Of a DNA stretch of 44,718 bases, positions 6,744-16,153 are shown in pieces. This DNA is from an uncultured Victivallales bacterium (GTDB taxonomy: Bacteria > Verrucomicrobiota > Lentisphaeria > Victivallales > UBA1829). How positions within the stretch are numbered: position 1 is the stretch's first letter; each line of letters begins with the position of its first letter. The notes beneath the pieces were generated by a model. The model was not told the DNA's origin and did not search any database. It saw only the letters and a program-made list of their open reading frames with translations. A program made the translations under genes and the position numbers. Location of the stretch: contig CALXRI010000025.1 of the NCBI GenBank assembly GCA_944390795.1, positions 1 to 44,718 of the forward strand. Direction: 5' to 3'.

Positions 6744-9623
6744 TCATTGCCAGCTATAGGTCCCTGCCCCGAGTCTGCCATGGATGCGTCGTTCCAGAAT
6801 CCAGGAAATCGGACTCAGGACTGTGGAAAGAGTTCCGAAGGGGAGCGTCCCTTTCAGAAGTTCCGCACGGACACGGAAATCGAATTCATTCGTATTCCAG
6901 TAATAGGATCCGTTGGCATTGAGCGCGACGACGCCGCCGTCGGATTTCAGGGAATCGGTGAAAAGCTCCCCCTCCCGGAGCCGGAACGAGCCGTCCAGTT
7001 CCGTAATGCTTCCCAAACTGCTTGTATTCCAGGCCTTTCCGAGGATTTTCAGCAGATCGCCGAGAACGGGAACGGACCAGAGGTCGTCGCCTTTGACCTG
7101 AAGATCGGCCGCGCCGTTCATCTGCAGCTGATTGAAGGCGTTGTAGTACAGTTCGGCATTCATGCCGGCTGTCACCAGAGCCTCCATGCGCGCCGGATCC
7201 GAAACGCCGACATGAAGCTCTCCGAGAATTTCCGGAAGGTGCGCACTTCTCAGCTTTGCATCGATCCTTCCCGTTTTCGTGTTGAAGTCGAATTCGTAAT
7301 CCATTCCGATTCTCCCGCCGCAGACTGTGGCGGCGGCATTCTGTATGAAAAGCTTGTTCCTTTCATATTTCACAGAGGAATCCACGTCACTGATCCGGAT
7401 TCCCTTCCAGAAGCACTTCCCGTTGCTGATTCCGGCGGAGAAACGCGTATTCATCACATTGCCGTAATCAATTACGCCGGATGCGGCAACCTTCATCCGG
7501 TCGGGAAAATCGATGAACTCGCTGCGCCAGTCAGGATAGAGGCAGCGCATGATGTCATTGCCCGCCATTGTGCTGTCGAAGGAGAAGTTCAGGATGCCGC
7601 CATGGCGGAGACGCACGCCGGGAACATTCTTCCGCGGAGGAGCGCTTTTATAGAAAACGCTTACCAGTGCCTGCCCGTCATCAGTTTGAAGCAGTGCGCC
7701 GGGGAGAACCAGCAGGCGGTCGGAATCAATCAGAAAACGCGTTGCTCCGTAATTGAAATGAATCCCGCGGTATTTGAAATCCGTCATGACCAGCGAGCCC
7801 GTGATGTAATAAGCGGGACGGTCTCCGTAATGAATCCGGATATCGGCGGAGGTTTCCACGAGATTGCCTTGCGCGGGCCATTGAATTCCGGAGGTCAGGC
7901 TTTCGATAAAGGCGCGCAGACGCGGCTCAAGCATCCGGATCGTTTTCCCGGGAGAGCCGCGGCAGACAAGCGAAGCGCTGACGAAGCGCTCATCCAGCAG
8001 GCATTTCATGTTTCCGGAAAGACGGAGGGAATCCTCTATCTGCGCCTCAATGCCATTGACGGCAAGCGTATTCGCGGTAAAGCTCATTTCCGCCGCGGCG
8101 TTCGCAAGCGCCACCCCGTGGCAGGTGACAGGTGGCAGCGTCAAGCGGATTTTTCCCTCGAACTCGGAAGTTCTCCAATCCGGTGAAACGACCTCTCCGG
8201 AAAAATGCAGCCGGTCGGAAGGATTTCTGAACCTGACATTTCCGTAAATGAAATCGGCAGCGGAACGGGAGAGAAAACGCCGCAATGCAGCGGGAGGCGT
8301 CTTTCCCTCAATCGCGGCCTTGAACGTATTGCCGGAAATCGTGAACAGGGACTTGATCTCATTGCCGCCGGGATCCGAACTGACGATCCGTCCGGAAATC
8401 AAATCATCGCCGATCTCCGTCGCCGCCGCAACATTTTTCAGGCGGATTCCATTGAAGACCATCGCTGGAATACGGAGCTCCGCCGTGCCGGAACATGCGC
8501 CGGACGAAAGAGAGAATTGGTGAAGAATTCCGTTGAAGGAGATCCGTTTCGCACTGGAAAGATCCAGTTTCCCCGCCATGGTCTCACGCACGGACTCACT
8601 GACGAAGAGAAGCATCTTATCCGGAGAACAGCTTCCGGAAAATGTCCCGCTTACACTGTTCAGTCCGCTGTCATAATGCCCCTGCGCCAGAAGATACTCC
8701 CCGTCTCCGAGCTCCAGGCGCAGATCCTTGAAAAGCAGTATTCCGTTTTTCAGGACAAGCTTTTCCCGGATTGCGCCGATCCGCAGATGTCCATACTGAA
8801 AATCCGGGAAGAACACGAGCGCCTCCGCGCTTGTTCTGTTGAAATCTCTGGCATCCAGGGAAAGACAGGCTGTGACGCTTGGAACGCCGTCAAAGGAGCG
8901 TTCGCCGAATTTGTCCAGAAGGCGGATTGCGGATTTCCGCAGGGAAAGCGGAACACCGGCAAGCATCCGCCGGTACCACCCCGCGGACGGATGCGGAACG
9001 GGCGCCGCAGCGGGAACAGCTGCAGAAGACTCCTTCTCCATCAGGCGGTCATGCAGCAGTTCGCTCACGTGCGCCCCCGCAAGATGCAGAAGATTATCCA
9101 CCGTGCCGGAGACGGTGAACTCAAAATCCCGGATTTTCCCCTTTGCCCGGTGAATCACGATCATGCCGGGGTCTCCGCCGATATCGGCATTCAGATCCGT
9201 GATGACGATCCGGTCTGTCTCCCCTTCCATTCCGGATTCGGGAAGCAGGGGAAGTTCCAGACGCCCTCCCGCGACCCGGATTCTCGCCGGCAGCAGGGTC
9301 CCGCTGAAAATCCGCCACGGCGCCGCGGAAAAACGCAGTTTCTCCGCATGAAGCGCGGGATATTCATAGGAATTCGGACCTGAAATTTCGACATCTTCAA
9401 AAACGATCCCTTTCAGAAAACCGGCCTTGCAGGAAGCGGCGCGGAAATGCAGTCCGCGGGAACGCAGCTGTTTCGAAATCCTCTCCATGACGCCGCCGGG
9501 AACGCCGGAATACTCAAACCATATGTCAAGGGCAAGAAAACATCCCGCTGCAAGAAGAAGCGTCAGGGAGGCAAACAGGTAAAACGCGGAGAAGCGTCTG
9601 ATGTATTTTGTGAAAATCGCCAT
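6744..9623 (-). CDS. Large AsmA-like / DUF3971-type envelope protein
   Basis: 959 aa. A single membrane helix near the N-terminus (about 14-34) is followed by a long beta-rich region and a C-terminal AsmA-like section. That section (GSFRLREGELFTDSL, then ELLKGTLPFGTL and a final GTYSW) is typical of AsmA_2-type tails. Related proteins are inner-membrane anchored, extend into the periplasm and are thought to carry lipids to, or help assemble, the outer membrane. The start at 9623 has only a weak ribosome site (AAAGAACGG). It is the last gene of a minus-strand cluster, 72 nt after the transglutaminase gene. A role in lipid transport is a family inference. Confidence 0.7.
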   Translation of the reverse strand: MAIFTKYIRRFSAFYLFASLTLLLAAGCFLALDIWFEYSGVPGGVMERISKQLRSRGLHFRAASCKAGFLKGIVFEDVEISGPNSYEYPALHAEKLRFSAAPWRIFSGTLLPARIRVAGGRLELPLLPESGMEGETDRIVITDLNADIGGDPGMIVIHRAKGKIRDFEFTVSGTVDNLLHLAGAHVSELLHDRLMEKESSAAVPAAAPVPHPSAGWYRRMLAGVPLSLRKSAIRLLDKFGERSFDGVPSVTACLSLDARDFNRTSAEALVFFPDFQYGHLRIGAIREKLVLKNGILLFKDLRLELGDGEYLLAQGHYDSGLNSVSGTFSGSCSPDKMLLFVSESVRETMAGKLDLSSAKRISFNGILHQFSLSSGACSGTAELRIPAMVFNGIRLKNVAAATEIGDDLISGRIVSSDPGGNEIKSLFTISGNTFKAAIEGKTPPAALRRFLSRSAADFIYGNVRFRNPSDRLHFSGEVVSPDWRTSEFEGKIRLTLPPVTCHGVALANAAAEMSFTANTLAVNGIEAQIEDSLRLSGNMKCLLDERFVSASLVCRGSPGKTIRMLEPRLRAFIESLTSGIQWPAQGNLVETSADIRIHYGDRPAYYITGSLVMTDFKYRGIHFNYGATRFLIDSDRLLVLPGALLQTDDGQALVSVFYKSAPPRKNVPGVRLRHGGILNFSFDSTMAGNDIMRCLYPDWRSEFIDFPDRMKVAASGVIDYGNVMNTRFSAGISNGKCFWKGIRISDVDSSVKYERNKLFIQNAAATVCGGRIGMDYEFDFNTKTGRIDAKLRSAHLPEILGELHVGVSDPARMEALVTAGMNAELYYNAFNQLQMNGAADLQVKGDDLWSVPVLGDLLKILGKAWNTSSLGSITELDGSFRLREGELFTDSLKSDGGVVALNANGSYYWNTNEFDFRVRAELLKGTLPFGTLSTVLSPISWILERRIHGRLGAGTYSWQ

Positions 9624-9695
9624 TGAATCCGTTCTTTTATGATTGAAAAACGGCAGAGCACGCCGGGAAGTAATGTAACGCCACTCCCGCCAAAA

Positions 9696-11885
9696 TCAAC
9701 GGCGGGAAAGATTTTTCAGCAGGAGTCTGCCGCGAAGCGTGAAACTGCGAACCGCATCCTCCTGCGGAACTTGTCCGCGGTAACGCATGGATTCATACTC
9801 GGAAACGTAAGAACGGATATCCTCCGGAGCGTTTCCGTAAAACTTCTCCAGCGTCACATTCTCCGGACGCTTTCTCCGGGTCGTTGCCGCATACTTCCGC
9901 TCAAACGAGGCGAATCCCGCGGTCAGACGGCGTTTGCCGGCGGACGGTCTCCCCTTCCCTGTCCGGGCATGGATCCTTCGCCGGAAGTGGCGGTACAGCA
10001 GAATGCTGGCGGCGGCAATCAGAACGGCAAAGGCGGCAGGATGCCGCAGAATCCGTTTCAGCAGACCGAAACCGTTTTCAATCACAGTCAGAACGGCGTT
10101 TGCAAAATAACCGCGCCGGACATCCGCAAAAGCCTGCTGGAAAGTCAGCCGCAGCAGATCCAGCGCCGAAGCGGCAGCGCTCTGTCTCCGGATCCTGCGG
10201 GCGGACGGCAGATCTCCGGAAGGCGGCGTCGCCTCGACCGGAACCCATCGTTTCTCCTCCGGCAGATACACCTCCCCCCACGCATGGACATTCGAAGCGC
10301 GCACAATGTAATATTGGGAGAACGGATGCAGTTCCTCGCAGACCAGACCGGTCACGTAACGGGCGGGCAGTCCCATGCTCCTCAGCAGGAGAACCGCCGA
10401 GGAGGCAAAGAGTTCACAGTGGCCGCTGCGCCGGCGCATGAGAAAATGCAGAACCGGATCGGACTGTCTTGCCGGGCGGAAATCCAGGGAATAACGGTAC
10501 CGGGAAAGATATTCGACAACCGCCGCGAGTTTCTCCCGGCTGTGTCGGATTTGTTTCCCGGCGAGAATCGCCTCCGCCATCTTCCGCAGCGGTTCCCGGA
10601 GAGGGCGCGGAAGTTCCGTCAGGCTCTGTGATTCCGCGGGAGTCGGCATGGGATATGCTGCGGAGGGGTCGTAAGCCGTGGTGAAGAGCGTGCATCCGCC
10701 GTCGCGTTTCCAGAGTTTGAGCGAAAGAATGCCGGAATCGGTCATCTCCGCATCATCAGCGACAGCATCGAGACGGTAGGTGTTGCCCGGCGCGGGAACA
10801 ACGCCGCGCGTGACAAGCCCGTCAAAATAGAGTTCGATCCGGCGGATCGGCTCCTCCGGCGCTTCACGCGGATCGTCCGGCACCGTTCCCGGCGCGCCGG
10901 GGAAATCCGGTATGGTAAATGTGTTTTCGGAAAGGATGGTGGCGCGCCGGGTGGCGGCCAGCGCGGTGCGGACCGGATTGGAAAGCCATTCCCCGTTCCG
11001 GTACTTGGTGTAGACGCCGCCGCGGAGATAACCGGGCGGAGCATCCGCTTTCGCCCGGAGCAGCACGCGGTCAGGATTTTCAAGAAGTCCCGGCTGCATG
11101 GTGGCGTTCAGATTGACGGAATTCGAAAGAATCATCATCTCTCCGCCACGCGCGGGACGGCGCATTCCGAGGCGCAGAAAGTAAAATTCCAGGTTCCGGA
11201 ACAATGCTGTGTGGGAGGAATAAAATTCCGAAAGGAGAAGTGCGGAAACAGGAATCAGCGCAATGCATGCGAAACGCACCAGAAAGCGGAGGACGGCGGC
11301 TGCGCGCTTTCTTTCCGGATATACCGCCTTTGTCGTCGTGTAAAAGAAAAGAGGAAGCGCTGTCGCCTGGACAATTGCGCAGGAAGCATAACTGATCCGG
11401 TAATTTTGGAGCGGAACGTCCAGGAAGGAAAGAATGTTGTTCGTCAGGCCGGAGGAATTGAAAATGTCGCCGCAGATCAGAGTGGCGGCCACGGCAAGCG
11501 AGGCCGTCAGGCCGGTACGGTGCGGGTTCGGCGGAAAAAGACAGCTGAGAGCCGCAAGATAGAGGAGCAGCGGAACGGCAAGACTGGAACGCAGCATCAG
11601 ATCAAACAGTCCGAAGCGCGCATCGTCCACGGTGACCACCATGTCCGGAACAACCGTCAGGATCAGAGCCGCCGTGATGCAGTAAATGATCGGACGGTCG
11701 TTGTATGGCAGGTACCGTCTTCGCAGAAAACCGCATCCCAGCATTGCCGCCGCAATCAGAATGATATGGGGCATATCCGTTTTCATCGAATAAAGAAACG
11801 CGGGCGGCAGAATCAGCAGTGCATTCCACAGGAATGCGCGGAAGTCAAACCCCTTGAAAAGCGGATCCCCGGAGGCGCCGTTCAT
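9696..11885 (-). CDS. Membrane transglutaminase-like protein (DUF3488 + transglutaminase core)
   Basis: 729 aa. Start at 11885 with GGGAGAATT before ATG; the ATG overlaps the stop of the DUF58 gene (ATGA), which indicates translational coupling. About six N-terminal membrane helices (about 15-225) are followed by an extracytoplasmic region with a papain-like transglutaminase core: Cys490 in RRSGHCELF, His534 in NVHAWGEVY and an acidic residue in VPVEATP. One more membrane helix (about 610-635) and a basic DUF4129-like tail follow. With MoxR and DUF58 proteins this forms a widely conserved gene set of unproven function, possibly cell-envelope protein processing or crosslinking. Confidence 0.85.
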   Translation of the reverse strand: MNGASGDPLFKGFDFRAFLWNALLILPPAFLYSMKTDMPHIILIAAAMLGCGFLRRRYLPYNDRPIIYCITAALILTVVPDMVVTVDDARFGLFDLMLRSSLAVPLLLYLAALSCLFPPNPHRTGLTASLAVAATLICGDIFNSSGLTNNILSFLDVPLQNYRISYASCAIVQATALPLFFYTTTKAVYPERKRAAAVLRFLVRFACIALIPVSALLLSEFYSSHTALFRNLEFYFLRLGMRRPARGGEMMILSNSVNLNATMQPGLLENPDRVLLRAKADAPPGYLRGGVYTKYRNGEWLSNPVRTALAATRRATILSENTFTIPDFPGAPGTVPDDPREAPEEPIRRIELYFDGLVTRGVVPAPGNTYRLDAVADDAEMTDSGILSLKLWKRDGGCTLFTTAYDPSAAYPMPTPAESQSLTELPRPLREPLRKMAEAILAGKQIRHSREKLAAVVEYLSRYRYSLDFRPARQSDPVLHFLMRRRSGHCELFASSAVLLLRSMGLPARYVTGLVCEELHPFSQYYIVRASNVHAWGEVYLPEEKRWVPVEATPPSGDLPSARRIRRQSAAASALDLLRLTFQQAFADVRRGYFANAVLTVIENGFGLLKRILRHPAAFAVLIAAASILLYRHFRRRIHARTGKGRPSAGKRRLTAGFASFERKYAATTRRKRPENVTLEKFYGNAPEDIRSYVSEYESMRYRGQVPQEDAVRSFTLRGRLLLKNLSRR

Positions 11886-13243
11886 AATTCTCCCGCCTTT
11901 CCGTTCAGGATGTCTTCCGCGCGGAGCGTCTCCGCCCATGCGGGTCCGGGTTCCGGGGCAATCAGGAAAGTTCTGACAGGAGCGCCGGTTTCCAAAAGCG
12001 AGCGGTGCAGTTTCTCCGATTCGGAATCAATGTTCAGCAGGATCAGGTAGACCGCGCCGGAGGAAGCGATCGCGCCGATGTCTTCCGGCGTGATTCTGCT
12101 GAAACGTCCGATTCCGTCCGTCGGCTTCAGTGAGGCAAGCAGATCCAGAAATCCCTCCTCCGTCATGTGATTGCGCCCCGTTCGGAAATGGTGCACCTCG
12201 GATCCGGCCGCAAAGAAATCCACGACAAAATCACGTTCGGAAAGAGAAAGGGCAATGGACGCGGACAGGGAGACGGCAGCTTCGAACGGGACTTCGCCAC
12301 GCCCGGCGTTGAGAGGTTTCAGAAGGAAGAGCTTCTTCAATATGCCGAAAACGGTCTCCCGCCCTGCCCGCGGCATGTTGTCCATAATGAGTGCGGCCCT
12401 GGAAAGCTTCTCCTCCTGAAACTCCTTGATGACAAGCTGTCCGCGCTTCGCGCTCGCAGCCCAGTGAATCTTCCGCGGATCGTCCCCTGTCCGGTATTCC
12501 CGGCAGCCGTAAAAATCCATGCTTTCCCCCACCGCCGGAACAGTGTTCACGCTTTCGCTGTTTTTTGCGGCCCCGTCCGGAAGACGCAGCGAGCGCAGAG
12601 GCGTATACGCAGGCTGGCAGATGATCTGCTGCAGCTGATCTGCGGTCCGGCTGAGTTTGAAAAGCTGAAAGGGAAATCCAGTTTCCGCCAGCGGGCAGGG
12701 AAGGCGGTAGACACCACGTTTGAGAATCCGGAAACCGCGGGAAAAAGTCCCCTCGCATTTCGGCAGCAGAGTCAGGCGCGGCACGCATCCGTCCGTGCAC
12801 CGCAGATTCCGCATGACAAGCTGCGGATCGGCGGCAAGGTCAAAGCAGGGCAGAAAGGAACGGTTGCTCAGCGTGTAGAAAATCCGGAATTCCGCTCCGC
12901 AGGAGACTCGTGCGGGAACCTTCCGCACGAGTCTGATGCGCGGGAAAAAGAGCAGGCCGGCAATCAGGTCAAAGAACAGGACCCCGGACAGTACGAAAAA
13001 TAAAATCACGGCGGGACTGCGGGTCAGGATCATGGAATAGAAACTGATCGCCAGATAAACAGTTCCAAGCATGCGTCCCTGGGGCGTCAGGACACGGTCC
13101 AGCAGCGCATAAGCCCAGATCAGCGGCATGAAAAAAGAAGGAATCCTTCTGCCCTTCTCCTCTGCGGAAGGCAGGGGGAACCAGCGGGGACCGCGGAGCA
13201 GATCTCCCCGGAGACGTCTGAAGTGATCGACAAACCAGCGCAT
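11882..13243 (-). CDS. DUF58 family membrane protein
   Basis: 453 aa. Start at 13243, four bases after the MoxR stop, which indicates an operon; the longer in-frame extension is rejected because it runs into moxR. Hydrophobic segments lie at about 37-100. The C-terminal half holds the DUF58 signature (GESMDFYGCREYRTGDD, then RKIHWAASAKRG) and a vWA-like fold. DUF58 proteins are regularly encoded beside MoxR ATPases and transglutaminase-like proteins, and are thought to be substrates or partners of the ATPase. Molecular function is unproven. Confidence 0.85.
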   Translation of the reverse strand: MRWFVDHFRRLRGDLLRGPRWFPLPSAEEKGRRIPSFFMPLIWAYALLDRVLTPQGRMLGTVYLAISFYSMILTRSPAVILFFVLSGVLFFDLIAGLLFFPRIRLVRKVPARVSCGAEFRIFYTLSNRSFLPCFDLAADPQLVMRNLRCTDGCVPRLTLLPKCEGTFSRGFRILKRGVYRLPCPLAETGFPFQLFKLSRTADQLQQIICQPAYTPLRSLRLPDGAAKNSESVNTVPAVGESMDFYGCREYRTGDDPRKIHWAASAKRGQLVIKEFQEEKLSRAALIMDNMPRAGRETVFGILKKLFLLKPLNAGRGEVPFEAAVSLSASIALSLSERDFVVDFFAAGSEVHHFRTGRNHMTEEGFLDLLASLKPTDGIGRFSRITPEDIGAIASSGAVYLILLNIDSESEKLHRSLLETGAPVRTFLIAPEPGPAWAETLRAEDILNGKAGEL

Positions 13244-13247
13244 TCCG

Positions 13248-14189
13248 TCACACCGGGATTTTGATTTTCCCGACAATGTCGTCCAGGACCGCGGCAGGCG
13301 CAATTCCGGCATGTTTGCTTTCCAGCGTCATGACAAGCCGATGGGCCAGCAGCGGCTGAATCAGCAGGAGAATGTCATCCGGCTTGACAAACATCCGGTT
13401 GTCCAGCCATGCAAGAGCCTGCGCGCAACGGGAAAGCGTGAGAAGCGCGCGGGGACTGGCGCCGAGGAGGATTTCCCCGCACTCCCGCGTAGCCCGGATC
13501 ACCTGCATCATATAGCGGGCAAGGGAATCCTCCACGTCCACGGTGCGGACCTCATCCTGAATGCGCCGGACTTCCGCGCAGTCAAGCACTGGCCGGACCG
13601 ACTCCAGCGGATCGCTCCGACGGCGGTCCAGAAGCAGCTGAAGCTCGGCGTCCCCGTCCGGGTATCCGAGCGACAGGCGAACGGCAAAGCGGTCAAGCTG
13701 CGCTTCGGGAAGCGGATAAGTGCCGTAATATTCCACAGGATTCTGAGTGGCGATCACGAGAAAGGGGCTGTTCAGGCTGTGGACTTTGCCTTCGATCGAA
13801 ACCTGACGCTCGTTCATCGCCTCCAGGAGCGCAGACTGTGTGCGCGGAGACGCCCGGTTGATTTCGTCCGCAAGAAGCAGATTCGTGAAAACCGGTCCCT
13901 CCCGAAAGAAAAAAGCTCCATCCTTCGGAGAGTAAACGGAGGAACCGAGAATATCGGCAGGCAGAAGGTCGGGAGTGAACTGAATCCTGCTGAAAGCCGC
14001 GGAAACGGAAAGCGCAAGCGCCTTCGCCAGCGTGGTTTTCCCTGTTCCGGGGACATCCTCCATCAGGATATGCCCTTCCGCGAAAAAAGCGCCGAGCAGC
14101 AGCCGCATGACGTTCTTCTTGCCGCGGATGACGCCATTGAGCTGTCTTTCCACTTCCAGCACTTTTCCGTAAAGTTCCCTGTCCGGCAT
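13248..14189 (-). CDS. MoxR-family AAA+ ATPase
   Basis: 313 aa. Start at 14189: GGGAGG stands six bases before this ATG, whereas the in-frame ATG two codons upstream directly abuts it. Walker A is GTGKTT (48-53), Walker B is LLADEINRA and sensor 1 is IATQNP. MoxR proteins act as chaperone-like ATPases that mature or activate partner proteins, often vWA/DUF58 proteins encoded next to them, as here. The gene is 4 bp from DUF58 and clearly co-transcribed with it. Confidence 0.93.
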   Translation of the reverse strand: MPDRELYGKVLEVERQLNGVIRGKKNVMRLLLGAFFAEGHILMEDVPGTGKTTLAKALALSVSAAFSRIQFTPDLLPADILGSSVYSPKDGAFFFREGPVFTNLLLADEINRASPRTQSALLEAMNERQVSIEGKVHSLNSPFLVIATQNPVEYYGTYPLPEAQLDRFAVRLSLGYPDGDAELQLLLDRRRSDPLESVRPVLDCAEVRRIQDEVRTVDVEDSLARYMMQVIRATRECGEILLGASPRALLTLSRCAQALAWLDNRMFVKPDDILLLIQPLLAHRLVMTLESKHAGIAPAAVLDDIVGKIKIPV

Positions 14190-14311
14190 CGGCATCCTCC
14201 CTTTCATCGACCGTTTTCCGCAATATAACGCGCCTGCCGTCCGATTCAATCGCGGCAGAAATTTTATCCGCGTTTTTTCGGCGGAGGGGACGAAGCAGGA
14301 AGCCGCTGATT

Positions 14312-15118
14312 TCAGGAATGACCATCCCGTTCAGCATCGATCTGTCTCTGCAGATTCGCACGGCATTTTTCGAGAAAAACCGGCCATTCGGAAGGATCGA
14401 CGAAGGGATTCCGTCTTTCGTGCTTCATGCGCCTTGCTTTCCCCAGGGTGTCATTACAGCCGACATGGTTGCCGAGATGAAGATCGACATGTTCGCGTTT
14501 CAGGCGGTCCAGCCCGGCGAGGAATTTCTCCCGGCAGTCATGGGGAAGCCCGTATGCGTCAAGGAATTTCCGGGTCATGGAGTTGATGCCGACGCCGCCA
14601 TGCATTCCCGCCCGGAGGCGGACTCCGTTTTCCGCAACCTCGAAGAAAAAGGAGATGGTTCCCGGAGTGTGCCCGGGTGTGGAAACGCAGTGAATTTCCG
14701 TTGAACCCAGACGGATCACATCACCGTCGCGAAGAGCGACATCCGGTTCAAAAGTCTCATAATAGACGTGTCCCAGCTCCTTTGCCCAGGTAAGATCCAG
14801 TTTTCCGTTCGCATAATCGCAATCCTCCGCTCCGAGAAACGTCTTCGCCCCCGTGAGTTCCCGCAAGGCGCGGGTCGCGCCGAGATGATCGTAGTGCCCG
14901 TGGGAATGCACAATGCAGCGGATCTTCCGCGGATCGAGTCCAAGCTCCCAGATGGATTCAATCACCAGATAAAGCGACTGCGGATATCCGGAATCAATGA
15001 GAATCAGGCCGTCCTCGGTCTCGATCAGGTGGGATGACGCCGGTTCCGTACCGACAAAATAAAGATTTCCGAAAATGCGGAAGGGCTCCACTCTTCCAGT
15101 CCACGGGGTGTTCATCAT
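14312..15118 (-). CDS. Metallo-beta-lactamase-fold hydrolase
   Basis: 268 aa. Two adjacent ATGs occur; the first (15118) has AAGGAG seven bases upstream. The zinc motif is HSHGHYDH at 71-78 (His73, His75, Asp77, His78), with further ligands expected in STPGHTPGT and near HLGNHVG. No signal peptide. The superfamily covers glyoxalase II, lactonases, phosphodiesterases and true beta-lactamases; the C-terminal helices (KFLAGLDRLKREHVDLHLGNHVG) fit the subclass-B3-like branch, but an antibiotic-related role is not supported by the context. It lies 122 nt before moxR on the same strand and may share its transcript. Confidence 0.8.
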   Translation of the reverse strand: MMNTPWTGRVEPFRIFGNLYFVGTEPASSHLIETEDGLILIDSGYPQSLYLVIESIWELGLDPRKIRCIVHSHGHYDHLGATRALRELTGAKTFLGAEDCDYANGKLDLTWAKELGHVYYETFEPDVALRDGDVIRLGSTEIHCVSTPGHTPGTISFFFEVAENGVRLRAGMHGGVGINSMTRKFLDAYGLPHDCREKFLAGLDRLKREHVDLHLGNHVGCNDTLGKARRMKHERRNPFVDPSEWPVFLEKCRANLQRQIDAERDGHS

Positions 15119-15153
15119 GCAGCATCTCCTTTGCTCAACATGCCTTTCTCATC

Positions 15154-15181
15154 AATATAACCGGAACTATCCATGTTTCAA
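15154..15181 (-). promoter_or_regulatory. Sigma70-like promoter for the hydrolase-MoxR cluster
   Basis: Minus strand: TTGAAA, 16 nt, TATATT, with the -10 about 36 nt before the start codon at 15118. Five of six bases match the consensus in the -10. Confidence 0.5.
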
Positions 15182-15602
15182 TCCGACTTCCGCCGGAAGC
15201 GCCGCATGTCCTTCGGAAAAGCGCGTCCGGCGTTCCATAATGAAAAACCGTGCGGGAATCCGGAGAAAAAAAAGCGTTTTTTTTCGTTTTTCGATTTGTA
15301 ATCCTCTGAAAAGGCACTACGTTAATGTTCAAGAACAAAACAATAAGGAACCCATTTTCCCGAGGCGTATTTGATCTCCATCTGCACATCCCGTAATATT
15401 GCCCCCTGTGCCGTTCCTTCGCGGTCGTTCTTTCCGTTCTTAAAGCCGACGGTCGGCTGTAAGATAAATCCACCCGTTGATTCCGGCAAGCACAGTCACA
15501 CCCTTCCTGGCCCGGCTCGATCCAACAGTGGCAATTTGGTAAAAAAAAATCTGAAGGGGGCAGCAGCAGGACATTTTTCAATGTCCGGAAAAGGTATCCA
15601 AC
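15182..15602. other. Intergenic region carrying two divergent promoters and the RRM leader
   Basis: Together with 15119-15181 this is 484 nt without a gene. It holds the hydrolase promoter at its left edge and the RRM gene promoter at 15371-15399, leaving an RRM leader of about 195 nt. The leader includes a palindrome AGCCGAC-G-GTCGGCT (15444-15458). Nothing else recognisable was found. Confidence 0.5.
15371..15399 (+). promoter_or_regulatory. Probable sigma70 promoter of the RRM gene
   Basis: TTGATC (15371-15376), 17 nt, TAATAT (15394-15399). Transcription would start near 15406, giving a leader of about 195 nt before the ATG at 15603. Long leaders are common for cold-inducible RNA-binding proteins, but cold control is only an inference here. 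Confidence 0.5.
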
Positions 15603-15956
15603 ATGAACATCTATGTCGGTAACATGCCGTACGCAATGTCAGCAGATGAACTCAAAGCAGCTTTCGCGGCTTACGGAAACGTGACAAGCGTCCGTCTTGT
15701 AACTGATCGCGAAACCGGCCGCGCCAAAGGTTTCGGTTTCGTCGAAATGCCCGATGCGGCGGAAGCCAATGCGGCAATCGCCGGACTCAACGGCTCCATG
15801 CAGGGAGGACGCGCCCTGGTCGTCAATGAGGCCCGTCCGCGTGAGGAAAGACCCCGCGGCGAACGGCGCGGCTTCGGCGGCGAACGGCGCGGCTTCGGCG
15901 GCCCCCGCAACGATCGGCGCGGCGGCTTCGGCGCTCCGCGCGAAGGGGAGTTCTGA
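15603..15956 (+). CDS. Glycine/arginine-tailed RRM RNA-binding protein
   Basis: 117 aa. Residues 1-78 are one RNA recognition motif with RNP2 IYVGNM (3-8) and RNP1 KGFGFVEM (42-49), both with intact aromatic residues for RNA stacking. The tail (about 80-117) is rich in Arg, Gly and Glu, with a tandem GERRGFG repeat encoded by two identical 21-bp units (15858-15899). The layout matches the small bacterial RRM proteins of cyanobacteria and PVC/proteobacterial lineages, which bind single-stranded RNA and are often cold-induced. It is monocistronic, with its own promoter and a strong terminator. AAAAGG lies eight bases before ATG. Confidence 0.92.
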   Translation: MNIYVGNMPYAMSADELKAAFAAYGNVTSVRLVTDRETGRAKGFGFVEMPDAAEANAAIAGLNGSMQGGRALVVNEARPREERPRGERRGFGGERRGFGGPRNDRRGGFGAPREGEF

Positions 15957-15976
15957 TTTCTCTTTCTGTTGCGTCC

Positions 15977-16021
15977 GGACGGAACCTGCGGGACATCACT
16001 CTCCAGGTTCCGTCCTTTTTT
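15977..16021 (+). terminator. Strong rho-independent terminator of the RRM gene
   Basis: A perfect 12-bp stem (GGACGGAACCTG at 15977-15988, CAGGTTCCGTCC at 16004-16015) with a 15-nt loop is followed by TTTTTT. It begins 20 nt after the stop codon. Confidence 0.93.
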
Positions 16022-16132
16022 CCGCCTTTTTCCGGAATACGCCCGAACCCCATTCAGCCCCGCGCCCGGATTTTGCGCATTCCCGCTTCCGCGCCTCCGG
16101 CGGATCATCACTCTGTTCTTCCGCCGGGAAAA

Positions 16133-16149
16133 TGCCTAATCGTTAGGCA
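16133..16149. promoter_or_regulatory. Operator O1 of the LacI-type regulator (inferred)
   Basis: TGCCTAA and TTAGGCA form a perfect 7-bp inverted repeat around TCG, ending five bases before the -35 hexamer. The 12-mer TGCCTAATCGTT is repeated in reverse at O2 (16192-16208). Position and repeat make autoregulation by the gene that follows likely. Confidence 0.7.
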
Positions 16150-16153
16150 TCAT

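Noticed and set aside
9686-9706. CCCGCC/GGCGGG as a terminator between the transglutaminase and AsmA-like genes
   Set aside because: The stem overlaps the stop codon and no T run follows in the minus direction.
9639-10631. 330-codon plus-strand ORF over the transglutaminase end
   Set aside because: Shadow; no ribosome site and no domain.
15858-15899. Tandem 21-bp repeat as a CRISPR-like array
   Set aside because: Only two adjacent units without spacers, both coding for GERRGFG in the RRM protein.
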